Below are positions 35,901-48,220 of a DNA stretch of 64,000 nt, piece after piece. Location: assembly GCF_001949145.1 (NCBI RefSeq), contig NW_019091380.1, positions 1,481,753 to 1,545,752 of the forward strand, in the 5' to 3' direction. Each line of letters starts with the position of its first letter. The stretch's first letter is position 1. This DNA comes from Acanthaster planci. Its lineage: Eukaryota; Echinodermata; Asteroidea; Valvatida; Acanthasteridae. Position numbers and translations under genes: made by a program. The notes beneath the pieces were generated by a model. The model had not been told where the DNA came from, ran no database searches, and saw only the letters and a program-made list of their open reading frames with translations.

Positions 35901-37516
35901 TTACGGGCTTTCTCTCGACATTTTAGGGGGTTTTCATTCATAAATTGTACACATAGGCTTTCCCTCTGACATAACAGTAAAACTACCGACCGTAAGGCTT
36001 CCTTGAAATGAAAAAGGGCAGCCCAGATATTAGATGCAAGTTTGAGTGTATAAATTGGAGGGTTGATAAATCACCAGATGCTTTTGTCAAGAAAGTACCT
36101 TTGTCAAAGATAAAAACACCTGTCACAAGAGATTGTGATCATCGTTTTGAACGACAAACTGGGGGTGAGCGATGACAACATGGCCTGTCTTCACCCTTGA
36201 CCAAATCGAGCACAGGACAGTTGACTTCTAGCGCTGTGCCTGTATACGTTATAGCATTAAAGGTAGTGTGCGAGATTTGCATTTTCTGCAATTTGTCAAA
36301 ATTGGCTGATTTGGGGGTTTGTGATTTACTTTGTGTATCATTCCACGAACTTGTTTCATTTTTTTAAATCACTGCTTTGAGAGAAATCAAGAAAAACCCT
36401 GTTCATTGTGACCCTCGGAGCGCAGCTCGTGTAATTTGTCTCACAAATATCCATGGGCCACAGGAGGCCTTGCCAGGACAATGCACAGGCGAGATCAATC
36501 TGCAGACCGATTACAGCCCTCAAAAATGCATTTTTCCATGGCTTCGCGGAGTACTAGTGGTTGAGGTTGTGCTTCTCTTCAACAATACAGCACTGAGAGT
36601 TTGTCGAATAAACAATGTTTCATTGGACAGTGAAGTGACTCCAGGTCACTACGTTCACTGCGCGACCATGTACAGTGTGTACATACGTCCGTCGAAAACC
36701 GTCCACACACCGTCAGTGCCCATCATGAACACTTTATAAATAACAAATATTTTGCATTTCGGGCATGAGAGTTATTGTTATTGGAACAGAAGCTAAATGT
36801 CTCAAAATTGGATATTTTTTCCAGAAAGCCAGGCTTCGATGCAGAGTTCGACTGAACTGCCATTAGACCATTATCTTAATTAAGGGGGTGATAGCGAGAT
36901 GATTCACGTGAGGTAAACTTCCACAGTTCCTTAAAGAAACTTTAATTACGGTTATGTATCTGTTTCGTTGATGAGTTTAGGCTTACGGAAGCCGTTGTTG
37001 GTAGTTTGTATGCATATGTTATCCGTTCATACAGAGAGACACTTCCAATAGCTCAATGCTTCACTCACATTTTTTGTGGCGCCCGTTAAAGGTTACGGTA
37101 TTTGAACGAACTGTACATTATTTCCCAAAGGTCGTTTGTCCGGAAGATCTTTGGAAAAAACGTAAAATTTTTCTTTTCTCGAAAATGACAGCATTCCTGG
37201 CGGCAAGATTTCACAGATTGTCTGACACTATTATATACTTACTTCACAGTAAGATATATTTCAAGATAATTCGACACTCCGTTTTGAGATCTTGCTAATT
37301 CTATACACTGCCTTTCAGTGAAGTTTCGACATAAGCACTGGAGACCTGCCAAGTCCCATTTACTGGCGAACCGATTCGATATCCTACAAAGGTGTAATGT
37401 GTCTACTCACGATAGCCTTGAGGGGGTGGATAGTTCGGATTTGGAGGATAGCCCTGGGCGGGTACTGGCTGGTAGGCAGGCTTCTCCGGGCCTTCTTGAT
37501 AATTTGGGTTGTCCAT
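32989..37516 (-). CDS. BRI3-like: BRI3-like (brain protein I3 family) membrane protein 1, 108 aa
   Basis: Small membrane protein of the brain protein I3 family. Vertebrate BRI3 is a lysosome-associated protein of about 125 aa. Exon 1 is 37411-37516 and exon 2 is 32989-33209 (TAA), joined by a 4.2-kb phase-1 GT-AG intron (GTGAGT donor). Residues 1-45 are Pro/Tyr-rich (YPPNPNYPPPQGY). VVVVGNCPVC follows, with the CPxC cysteines at 60 and 63. A hydrophobic segment (GILLAIFFFPLGVICCLMM, about 76-94) comes next, then CSHC with C99 and C102. Paired cysteines flanking one membrane-embedded segment recall the LITAF zinc-ribbon layout, but zinc binding is inference. The MDNPNY start is the only ATG that fits the exon. 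It is the lowest-coordinate, most downstream member of a four-gene minus-strand array. It has no PPxY motif, unlike genes 2 and 4. Confidence 0.9.
33790..34270 (+). repeat. Direct repeat R, copy 1, in intron of BRI3-like gene 1
   Basis: Matches 36255-36960 in the same orientation through CAATTTGTCAAAATTGGC, GATTTGGGGGTTTGTGATTT, GGGCCACAGGA, GGACAATGCACAGG, ATCTGCAGACC and a GGGGTG.nAGCGAGnTG end. This copy has a 13-bp perfect inverted repeat (33868-33897, CGGAGGAATAATA arms, 4-nt loop) that copy 2 lacks. Confidence 0.75.
36255..36960 (+). repeat. Direct repeat R, copy 2, with about 280-bp extra segment
   Basis: Counterpart of 33790-34270, about 2.5 kb away in the same intron. It aligns at both ends, but an extra segment lies at about 36560-36840, between the TTCGCGGAGTACTAGTGG block and the CCATTATCTTAATTAAGGGG block. 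Confidence 0.7.
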
Positions 37517-38129
37517 CTTGGCTCAGGCTGTAAAACTCAAGGTAATTCGTCAACGTTGTTGAGAGTCTAGTTCGGTCGGCCTGTGTTTCAGGCTGTAGAA
37601 TGTTAACCACTACGCGGTGGGTTGATTACACACTTGACCTTCGAAGCTTACTGACAATTGGACCAGAGAACCAGCGACATCGATCCACATTGTACGCATA
37701 GGAAACGTCAAGACAGTTTGCTCTTTACACTGGTTGCTATTGTGATAATGGTTAAATTTCAACTGATTCCCTTCCTATTACACTTCACTATTAAAGGTCA
37801 AACAATGGATTTTCTTTCAAATGTATTTGAAAACAATCAAATATCCCTTACCTGTTTAACTTTACGTTTTATGAACAATAATGGCGAGAATTGGCTAGGC
37901 CTATTTAGTGTCTTACACAATCATGAATCCCCAAAAGAACTGAAAATTTACAACGGCAAAATGGCAACGGCAAAACTTTATGCCTAGAAAAAAACTTAAG
38001 CACTGAGGTTTTCCCCAGAGACGCATCACAACTTTGCTCAGAAATATGGAAAATTGCAAAATAAAATTGCTCAGGCTCTTTAAGCATTGTCTGCCTATCA
38101 GCCGTTATGAAGCACGCTTTAAAGCATGG

Positions 38130-38640
38130 CGCGCGGGCACAACAGGAGGGCGCTGTTCGATCTGCAAACGAGGTTGCAGGCCAGTAAATAGGCCAAAAAC
38201 TGCTTGCGCAGGCCAAGTAACTATTTGTGGTGCACTCAAATTCTCTACGAAAAAGAGCATTTCATGGCTGGTGAACTCGAAGATTCGTAGAAAACACAGG
38301 TTTAGGCGACGGAAACGAATACCAATTTGTATCTGAATGAGATTTGGAAGAAATCGGAGTCTGAAGACGGTCTGTTTTTGAGAAGTGTGGGCATCATTTT
38401 CAAAATGGCGAGGGGCTTCACGACCGCTGTGTTTAGGAATGGCCTTCTGTGGCAAATGAATGGAAATTCGAAAGGAAAATGAAAAACCACAAAATGGGCT
38501 TTGATTTGATGTACGTCTCGAAGGCCTGAGAAACTCGTATTTGTCTTAAATTGTTTTTTAAATTCAGGTGTTTAAAACCGTTGACTAGTGCTGTGGCAGT
38601 TCATTTGCTGGCCTGCAAATTAACCACAAAAGATTTTACC
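38130..38640. repeat. Dispersed repeat E, copy 1
   Basis: Diverged match, same orientation, to about 57150-57620. Shared blocks include GGTTGCAGGCCAGT, CAAAATGGCGA.GGGC, TTTGATTTGATnTnnGTCT and TGAnAAACT.GT. No coding content is supported. Confidence 0.5.
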
Positions 38641-39919
38641 CAAACCAAATAGCGCCCTCCTTTCAAGAAACTAGATGAAATTCCGTGTTTATGTACACGA
38701 CTGCAGTGATCTACATTTTGGCTCACTTTGCCCAATACAAAATAGTGGTGAAGTAACACGCATGCACTCTGCTTAACGCTCAGTCGAAACAATTCTTGCT
38801 GAAGCCGTCTTAATGACTTTAAGCACTGTGGCTTTGCTGTATCGTTTATTTGTGCGAAGATATGAAAGGCCAGAGCAACACCCTGGAGTTAGTTTTGACC
38901 ACGGGGTATGAGTAATGGGCGACTGAAGGCCCGGGGTCTCAGCCTACCCTTGCCACCCTTCCACGAATTCCCTGAACCGCCCAACATCTCAGATCATTAC
39001 CTCCGCTGTGCCGTATGAACTGTACGTCCTTTCATACAGCACTGGTTTGGAGTACAACCTTCTAAATAAATTCCCTTGTAGTTCTTCAATGGATATCTTA
39101 CCAAAATTGTATGGTCTGATTCAAAAATAATGACGGACTACTTGCAGCTTCACTTTAGAAAAAACGATGCAATTTTAGGAATCTATTCGCAAGAACACAA
39201 ACGAGACAAGCAGGCAACTTGAATTTTATATTTTATGAAAGCAAAAACGCATTGTAATATTTATCCAAAATACCAACTGATTTGAGTATACAGACGAAAA
39301 AATAGGTTTGACCAAAAAAAATTGATTAACTTTAAGTAAACAATAACAGAAAATCCTTAAGGGCGACAAAAGATTGGCATTTACCAGAGCCGTGTATAGG
39401 GAGAGTTGTGACATGAGTGTCACAATCGTTGGAAACAAAATGGCAGTTGGACAGTTGGATTGAAAATTGGCAACGCGCTCTGCTACACTCATACTGAACA
39501 GCCATTTTATTTCCAAAGCAAATTTCTTTTTTGTTTTTGATCAATGGCGCCCTATTTTCATTCTGACGAGAATGTTACTTAACCTAATCTGAATTTTGGA
39601 TTGCCTGACAGCAGGCGTTTCTATCAGTGGTTTGGGCTTATGACTTTCTGGCAAATTTGTGCGCGGAAGAACATCCAAATTAAACCGTGGGAAATAGTGT
39701 CTGCAAGGTGCTTTCAAGGCGTATGGATACAGAGTCACTTTCAATCTTCCCACAGAGCAGTCCGGGTGAAAGAACCGATGATGGAGTTTTTCTCGAAAGG
39801 TTTAATATTTTATGGGACAGGCCAGGCAGAATCTGTCAATCCCTTGACAATTGTCTCTGATATCAACGCAGTGCAGTTTTCATCGTTCCGACCCGTCATA
39901 CGCCAACTGCACAAAAATG

Positions 39920-40099
39920 CCAATAGGGGCGTTTCACAATAGCGCGCCTCCAAGAGTTTGCAACGCGTTGACCAATCACAGTGCACGAAATTTGTCGACC
40001 CAATGCGCGTTTGGAAATGGTCGACAGACTTCGCGCACTCTGATTGGTCAACGCGTTGCAAACTCTTGGAGGCGCACGGTTGTGAATCGCCCGTATTGC
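39920..40099. repeat. Palindromic MITE family P, copy 2 (most complete)
   Basis: Arms run inward from CAATAnnGGCGnTTCACAA through GCGC.CCTCCAAGAGTTTG, CAACGCGTTGACCAATCAC and GCGCGAA to GTCGACC, with a short GCGTTTGG centre. Both arms are almost identical. It is the best preserved of three copies in this window. Confidence 0.88.
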
Positions 40100-42120
40100 A
40101 CAAGCCGGATATCCCACAACTTACTTTCCTCATGGACACGCGCAAGATTGTGGAAGAAAAATTAACATATACAACAAAATCCCGTTGCATTGGACTGAAA
40201 CTTCAAAGTGTACTGAAACAAGTAAGTTTTCATATGCGTGCTGGACTATTACAAGTGGTCAAAGGACAACCGACATCTTGAGGGCTGAAACCGCTCCTAG
40301 CTGTGGGAAGTACAAGGGAAAAAGGGATATTTTCAACATCACACCTTTTTAAGATGCAAAAACAAAGATTCACATCCCAACTGCACACAAAGTCACTCAA
40401 TAATCCCACAAGCCTGTCAGAGATCCTGCAATGCAAAGCTATAACAAGACCAATGTAAAAGTCGAACTGTCCCACCACTGTATCTTATACAAGAAACTAC
40501 TAAGAATATATCGAGCTTTTAAAATACGTTAAAACATCAAACACCTTCTCATAAAGGGTTCAATTTCGACAATATACAGGCATAGAAAAACGCAATGACC
40601 AATAAAAACTAGCGCAATCACGAAAAAGCTGCTGCGTACCTTATTAAATGTATTTGGAATATGCATACTTTGACCACTTTATCTTTGAACAAGCCGTTGT
40701 ATCAGGAATGCTTCCCCCATCTCCTCACACACCCCCCCCCAAAAAAAAACTTGTCTGAACTTTCGGAATCAACTTTAAAGCCCCTCAATAGGTTCTTTGA
40801 ATGCCAGTTCACATCTCTTTCACTTCTCTGCGGTCTGTCATCTTTCGTATCAGGATGTGTTGGAATATAACATTTGTGCCTACTGCTTCAAATTTTGGCC
40901 ATTTTCTGCCTCAAAGTGAAAAGCCGTAGCCACAGACAATAGCATGTTCATTTCTCGATTCGGCTTGACATTGAAGATACCGGTAGTGCATTTCAGAGAT
41001 TCACGATAAGTTTATACGATATAAATGCTAATGTTGTGCGTAGTGTAGACGTATGGATACTTCTGAGCTTGTGAAATTAAACCAAGACTTCAACTTTAGC
41101 TTTCTGCAATAAGCCTTTCCTTTAAATTTGTTGTTTCTTGCAAAAGGCTTTAAGTTACCAATCAAATACTTCTGACATCCTTAAATTTAATGAGTTGACG
41201 CTATTTTGTTCTGAAAATCGAATTTCTTTTCATTAAAAAAATTACTTGTTGCTGTAAAAGTACAACAACTGAGATGTTAAAAAACGACAATCACTAACTC
41301 TAAGTTCCCACAGTTTTAGGGCAATTCATGGCTGAGAAATATTAACTTTCCCTCTCGCCTCATAATTGTGATCATATTATGCGCTCGCCGTACGGAAGCT
41401 ATTTAAGATTGGAAAGAGTCAGACAGGTCAACGGTGTTTCGAACCTCCGACTTCGTACATGCTGGTGCAGATGGTCTTAAGCATTTCAGCACCGAGCTTA
41501 TCGGGGGTCTGCCGACAAACTCGAACCCAGGACACGATTAAGACACTGTACTAGCAAGTTGGATGTCAAGAAAGGATCGTCTCCCACCTGAGTTGGCTTC
41601 TAAATTGCAATCTCATAGGCTCTAAGACAGCTTATAGTGCTTATTACATTACAGTGTATGTAGACGAAAGGCTGGATTATTACAACAAAATCTTACATCT
41701 TCCCAGTGTAAATAAAACGTGACGTATTTGTCACCGAATCCCAACAAAATGGGTCTTAAGGCCCTTTTTAACCAATTTTCTTTCTATTGTACCCAAGGAC
41801 AATGGACGTCATCTTGGTGACGAAATGTTGAGGGTGCCTGTTGATTTACACTGCGTAAGATTTAAGAGGCCTTAAAGGACAAAAACAAAAATAAACTAAA
41901 ATTTTAAAACCCTCAAAATTGGCTCTTTAAACTTTCGACTCATTTTGTTCGTTCGGGTCACAATTTTGGCAAAAGTTTTGATAAAGTGTACATGCGCCCA
42001 CTGAAATTTCTGAAAACCTGATGCACTTGTTAACATTACGTTTTCTTCTGTGGGGGAAAAATAGTGCTTTGATGAGGGTTCCCTGGCGACACCGTTTGAG
42101 GCTGCCGCGGTGGAGTGGCT

Positions 42121-45100
42121 CTACGGCCCAGTGCGCGCCCCACAGTGACTGCAGACCCTCTCCGTCATCATCAGGCAGCAGATCACACCCAAGGGGAAGA
42201 AAACCACAGCTAGGATGATCCCACAGGCTGTGTACTCCTCCCTCGTGTTACCGACGTGGCATACGGGACAGTTGCCCACCACCACCACCTGACTGGTCAC
42301 CTGTTGGGCCGGCACGGTGACGGTGACCGCGGCCGGCTGCTGCTGGAGATCTGGAATAAGGTCGAAAAGAAAGAGAATTCATTCGATACTTAAAATTAAT
42401 TTAGGTCCATGCAATGCAATTTTGTTACCACAACTCTTGAAAATTGCACCTTTGTGGTTTAATTAACCCGATTTTCAGTTCTTTTTTTCTCTGAGATGCC
42501 ATCCCTTGGAGAAAATCCCAATGTTGCAGTGATTTGTGCACAGAAAACTGTTGAATATTTTTGTACTGTTGCCGTCCTTTTGCTTGTTCTTGTTTAGTAA
42601 AACTTCACTTCCATTTACGGGTTTTGTGGTAGATGTCAGCATATTTGAGCCAATATTTCAGCATATTTACCGTCGTTACGGTTAAATCAAGCTTAACTTT
42701 CCTTTCCACTACGGCTGCCCTGGTTTTGAAGAAATTCGAGAAATACTTAGAACATCTTTTTGCATATCAACACGAAATTAATTCAAAATTTTCACTTCCT
42801 TATGATTGAACAAATCTTTTCGCAAATTGCACTAACGTTTGGAAAACGTCAACTTGAGAGATACATGTAGCTTTGGTCTGTTTAAACACAGGCCTGTGGA
42901 AGGCAGAGGTGTAATGACTCAACTCGCGTCAAAATTTTGGGTGACTCGACTCAACTGGAGTCCTGACGGATAAATGACTCGATCTACTCGATTCACTGCG
43001 AGCAAATGACTCGACTCGGCTCAAGTCCCCGGCCTCATCAGAAGACCCAACCCGAGTGCAACTTATTAAGACTGAGTCCCAAATATCAAAGCAAAACTTC
43101 TTTACGAAAAAGTTGCAATGACTTGCAGTGCTGGGTCATAATGTTCCGTCATGCGATATTATTATCAAGAACTGTGACCGACATGTGGTGTGACCAACAT
43201 ACTACATATGAAACCCAGATGTAACTTTCAAATTCCAAGCAATGACTTTCTCTTATGCGTATTTATAATATTTGTGGAACTGACCCGAGTTTAATACTTG
43301 ACTCGACTTGACTTTTTGTCTAATGACTCGAATTGAGTCTAGTTATTAAAATTGGTGACTAGATACGATTCTGATCATAAGTTGGTTGTTGCCAGAGCAT
43401 GAATCGAGAAGTTCAAACCACAAAAATCAATTTTTGAATGCAAAATGCTCAAGATATGAAAAGAGAGTTTGTCATTTGACAACCAAATGGTGATTAAAAG
43501 GAAAGCACAAGCAAGACAAGCAAGTTGTGGTGTCATCGGTAAAGGGTCTCCAGAACCCAGTACCGGTACGTGTGTGTACAGTGTACATGAATATGTACAG
43601 TACATGTTCAGTTACATGCACAATGTACATGTACTGTACATGTTCAGTGTAACAAGTGTATGCGCCATTGCGCACGGACAGCTGGTTTGTACAATAACTG
43701 CACACATAATTTTTTTCCTAAGAAGGGTATGGGTAATTATAATAAAATGGGCGTATATCTGAAACTGAGCATGTGTTTTTCGTGGGAAGGTCGGGGAAAA
43801 TTATCATAAATGGGGTGGACGAACTTTTAAACATAACATAAAACAAACTTGCTCACTCGGCCAGTTGCAAGGTACATGTACATGTACATGTAGCGCCAAA
43901 GCATTCAGTCTACTAATTCAAGCGAGCATTTCTAGCCAGCTCATTTAAAAGTGCCCCCACAGTATCTTTTGAACAAGGAGATATGTACGTCCCCCGAAAT
44001 GGTGTGATTGTGTAAATCTTTGCTAGAATCAATTCCCAGGGTCTTTGGGCTTTCATCTGAGAGCAGCATGGCTCAACAAAATACAGTTGAAAAATGGTCC
44101 TAAGTGCCCGAGAAAGTTGAGGGTTGTCACTTGAAAAATGGCTGCAAGCAGACTTTAATGTTTTGGTTTAAAGGGAATAACTCAAAATGTAATCAGTTAA
44201 CCCACAGACGATTAAAAAGAAAGTGAAAGATTATGGACCAATCAATAATTTAATTTCTGTGTCAGATGCCTCACGGATGTTGGTACCCATATTATTGTTA
44301 TTATTATGCTGATTTTACACTGTTTTCAATGGGGCATGGATTAGTGGACTACACCCAAAAGAGCGCTTGACTTGTTAGCGACAAGGCAAGGGTTCGAGTT
44401 TACATGTATGCAGTTATATTTGGGGGGGGGTTGGTAAGAAGATGTTTAGGGAAGTAAAGACCAAAATCTACCTTCTAACTTCAGTTGCTGGAGCTTGTAG
44501 TTAACCACGCCTACATATCATAATTGCCACTGACCCTCCCAGGAAAACATGGGAAAAAACCAATAGCCGCACGCTCTACTGTACATATTATGAACAGCCA
44601 TTTTGTTTCCAAAATCTAAAACTGCATATGGCAGTTATGCCGTATATAAACAACTCTGAAAGGCCCCGACGACTACACGATGGGGCTGGGCAGACCCAAA
44701 CTTCCCTCTTGAACAAAGACGGTGGTGCGGCACACCAAAATGCATTCTCGTATGGTGACGCGGTTTATGTAAAAGCACGAGGTGCTTCGTGAGAAAGCAG
44801 GAAGTTCCAACTAACACCCGACACCGTGTGACACGAATAAAGCGAAGGCACTCCAACGTCAGTTGAGCACAGCACAGAGAATGCACAATGCGGTGGGCAT
44901 AATGCATGGAATATGACCTTGCACGGAACAGACTAAACATTTGTAATACGTTGATGCATCCTTACCTATCTTTGATTCCGCTAAAAAAATTACATGAGGA
45001 GTTTCTCTAAGCTATGGTTGAGGGACAGTTGTTTCTGCGTCGCACAAAGTCAACTTGTATATAAGTTTCAATTAATTTATGCATAAAGCGGACTGTAGCA

Positions 45101-47649
45101 TTTTCCCTTTGTACCACTTCTCCGAAACGGGGAAATCTACTTGCCCGACATGCTGCAGATACACATTAATTTAAAGAACATATTACTTTCAAAAACGTCG
45201 TTAAAGGTTCGACCTTTGACCCGAGTGCGGAACAGAAAGTGGTATGCATGCATGATCTGTGAAAACAAACGTGACTTCTGGAGTAAGTTTTGGAAGTATT
45301 TCTAATCGCAGTGTTTTCCTTTAATCGTCCACGAAGTTCCTCCAGTTCCCCGATAACAGCTGTAACTTACTGCAAGTTACACTTGTGGGAAATCATTTTT
45401 CAAGACTGCAAAATACACCAAGGCCGGCGGAAGACATCATGAGAGCCCCGTTCCGCAGCGTAGACCGGCCTGCCTATTTGTTTCGACCCCGGAGAGGGTA
45501 AAAGATTCAAGTTTCTCACCAGTGATTATGCTGCTATACATAGATCATGATAAACCCCCTCTTCAAAAATATAAGGGAAAAACACAAGTCTCACTGTCTC
45601 CAAAACGCACATCAACTTAAAAGCTTATATCTTCATCATCCTTTTGTTTCCAGTGGCGTAACTAAGAGGAGAACGTGCCCCAAGCGGATGCCCGTGCCCC
45701 CCCCCCCATTGAAATCTGTGAATAATCTCTGTTGAAATGCTGCGGCAGCTTATTTTTTGCGGTGCCCCTTGAAAAGAATGTGAACCCCCGGGGCTGCCCC
45801 TGCCGAAATTTAGCCCCAGTTCGCCCACTGTTTGCAGTGTTTACTGGGGTAGCCAATGGCTTCTGTCCACAAAATGCCCTAATGTACATAGCATAGAATT
45901 TGATGGCATTCACATTGCAGCTATTGGGCCAGCGTAACATTCAGCCTGGCGTGTCAAGGCACCTGTCTTTACTTGCGATGCCCTCATGACGTTATTTACG
46001 CATAGCGTGCATGGAGTCACTTTAGATAATCTACAGCGAAAACCTGACACGGAGTCCTAGTTACTAAACTTTGATCAAAGAGATACGCTAGCTGTAACAC
46101 ATCTCTATTCCAATCTGACTGCATTAAAATTTGAATATAGCAAAAGAAACAAACTTTGAGGAGGATTGGATACAGCAAGTGGAACCGAAGTCAAAGTGGG
46201 AAACCCAGCACAAAATGAAATCACCAAAACTGCGATGGCATTTTACCCGTTTTTTTTTTTAACCGTGAAATTTCATAACATATCAAAAAAAAATTTTACC
46301 ATCTTAGCAACGGTGGCGGCATTTTGAAGTGGCGGCCAGTGGTGAGAGCATCAGCCCCGCCCCATAACAGGACCTGCCAAAAATGGGGGCTCATGCCCCT
46401 CCCCCGTTAAAAAGTGGGGGCCGTTGGCTCAGCCCATACTTCCACCGCCAGTGCATCCTAATTCCTTAGGTAGAAAACACAACCTTGCAACATTGCTTCC
46501 TCGTCCAAATGAAGAATTATTCGCAGATATGGCAACTTCTACGAAAAGCCACGTCATAACATTCAATTAATGCGCATGTTTGAATTTATGAACAATACTG
46601 GCGATTCACAACAGTGCGCCTCCAAGAGTTTGCAACGACTGGCCAATCACAGTGCGCGAAATCTGTCGACCCTTTCCAAACGCAAACTCTTGCTTGGAGG
46701 CGCACATTGTGAACGGACAGTATTGCAGGTGTCCGTTTTGAAGAATTCCTCCCATTTTTAGGATATATAAACTCTGAGGGGAACTTGGGCCTAAATTGTC
46801 CACGTCAAACATGACAACCACAACTAAAGTATACTTGTTAAGGAGAACCCGTAACAAAGATATACCTCAATTTCTTGAACTGTACAACGTCCAAAAAGGC
46901 TATAAACCTTCGCGGAAGTATTCCATGTCGTTTAAACCTGAAAAAGCTCTTGTTGCTGAAGTTACAATAGCTCATGCAGTGAGTGGTTGTACTGTTGTCG
47001 TAATACAGTGGGATGCATGTATGTGCATGATCATGACCTCAGGTCGACGGGAGGGACTCAGATCCGCGTTGGCCTATGGACAAATGCATGTGCACTGCCA
47101 CTCCGCCGTCTTAAGTTTCACAACCATGTGCAAACAACCACGGCCACACGGCTAGATTTTTAAGTTTCATCGCGAAACGCCGTATGTCTGTTTCATTGAT
47201 TTTGAGATAATGCACGATTATATCTACTAACACAAAGAAAATAGGGAAATTTGGTGTAAATATGATCACATCTTCAAGGAGACAATTCGGAATGTAACAG
47301 ACGAGATACCAATAAGCAGATATTTTTCTGAACAATATGCATGGGCCTATCAGTCATCGACTCTCATTTTTCAGAAAATGGTGGATATAGCGTTTTGCGA
47401 TGAAACGTTGATTCGGGGAACTGAAAGGAGTTCGTCGTCACTTGATGTCACTAGAACTCCCATCGAATAGTGTGGTTGTGGTCTGATCGTGTACATGCAT
47501 AGTATGGAGAAATAAATCTCATGACACCATCAAAATCACTTTGATGTTTCACAGAAAGTAACATTCCAATACTCACAGTTTCCCTGATAAGTAGTGCCCT
47601 GAGGTGGGTATACCGGCTGCTGGGGTTGGCTGTATGGTGGAGGGTCCAT
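42121..47649 (-). CDS. BRI3-like: BRI3-like membrane protein 2, 100 aa
   Basis: BRI3-family small membrane protein. Exon 1 (47577-47649) encodes MDPPPYSQPQQPVYPPQG and ends in a GTGAGT donor. Exon 2 (42121-42350) follows a TTATTCCAG acceptor and ends in TAG. The 5.2-kb intron is phase 1, as in the other three genes. PPPY occupies residues 3-6, a WW-domain (NEDD4-type) ligand that vertebrate BRI3 also has as PPAY. VVVVGNCPVC places the CPxC cysteines at 52 and 55. The hydrophobic segment is about 68-86 and CSHC is at 91-94. Exon 2 is nearly identical in layout to gene 1, so genes 1 and 2 look like the closest pair. The exon 2 frame has no in-frame ATG near its start, which is why the upstream exon is needed. 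Confidence 0.88.
42905..43335. repeat. Region of TGACTCGA motifs, likely non-autonomous hAT remnant
   Basis: Imperfect TGACTCGACTC motifs cluster at 42916-43030 and again, mostly inverted in sense, at 43290-43340. The left end CAGAGGTGTAATGACTC resembles hAT-type termini. A matching right terminus and target duplication were not found, so it may be truncated. It lies in the intron of BRI3-like gene 2. Confidence 0.4.
43565..43645. repeat. TACATGT-rich simple repeat
   Basis: Imperfect repeats of GTACATGT and TGTACAGT, self-complementary in many registers. Similar tracts lie at 43870-43892, 31010-31045 and 48860-48900. They look like a genome-wide low-complexity motif. Confidence 0.7.
44090..44355 (+). 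repeat. Dispersed repeat D, copy 2
   Basis: Plus-strand copy of the repeat seen inverted at 13985-14300. It ends with TGTTTTCAATGGGGCATGGA and continues into a short tRNA-B-box-like GGTTCGAGT at about 44391. Confidence 0.6.
45652..46455. mobile_element. Possible non-autonomous DNA transposon with CAGTGGCG ends
   Basis: The left CAGTGGCGTAACTAAG and right CCACCGCCAGTG are loosely inverted, and both flanks carry G/C-rich GTGCCCC / GGGGGC tracts just inside. Target duplications were not recognised. It lies in the intron of BRI3-like gene 2. Confidence 0.35.
46593..46725. repeat. Palindromic MITE family P, copy 3 (arm-shortened)
   Basis: The terminal repeat CAATACTGGCGATTCACAA and the right end CAGTATTG are kept, as are CCTCCAAGAGTTTGCAACG and GCGCGAAATCTGTCGACC. 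The right arm has lost the second CAACGCGTTG segment. Same family as 11256-11375 and 39920-40099. Confidence 0.85.
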
Positions 47650-48220
47650 TTTGGTCGATAACGTTCGTCCGCAAGAAGATAAATTTCACAAGCAGTCGAA
47701 CGGGAAATGCAGGCTTGTCCAACCGAGTCTGGGGCGAAGAGTATGTTCAACGAACCAGTATTCCAATTGTTTGTTGTAACTGCTGTTGTATTGAACCAAG
47801 CTACGAGGAACACAAACGCACAGAGCTTACGTGCAGCAGCTCGCAGGCGCAACAAGTACCGTCCACTGTAAACTCTCGGTTAAAATGAAACCACTTGCCA
47901 CGCTTGCTGGATCTGGATCCCGTGATCAAAACATCATACATGAAATTCATGGCTCATATTCGTGTGACCGCTGAACCATGCGCGAACTAACGGACGCTGT
48001 TTAATGTTGTTCATCGGGCCAAACTGGTAACTGATGGGAGCTGCCCAACTTCAAACTCATGAGAGATTTTTTAAAAAATAACAAGAATAAAAGTAATTAA
48101 TTGATTAATTTTAAAAATCGGACCCCTAAAATTCCCCGAAAAATGGTTTGGGGAATAGTTATGTCATGGAGGAAGAAAGTTTATTAGGCCTGGACATAAT
48201 CTATGGTGTTCCATATGTGC

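Larger units (their letters stand above)
37517..42120. other. Intergenic region between BRI3-like genes 1 and 2, repeats only
   Basis: Contains dispersed repeat E copy 1 (about 38130-38640) and palindromic MITE copy 2 (39920-40099). It also holds a segment with two tRNA B-box-like strings (41436-41445 and about 41519-41528). No coding exon was recognised on either strand. Confidence 0.5.

Noticed and set aside
42121-42315. Single-exon BRI3-like protein starting at a GTG codon
   Set aside because: A consensus acceptor lies just upstream in phase, and a matching first exon with ATG is at 47577-47649.
43565-43645. TGTACATGT tract as a regulatory site cluster
   Set aside because: Similar tracts recur across the window (31010, 43870, 48860), so it is background low-complexity sequence.
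46796-47155. 119-codon plus-strand frame inside the intron of BRI3-like gene 2
   Set aside because: The first 50 codons look protein-like but the rest follows low-complexity TGCATGT sequence; no homology recognised.
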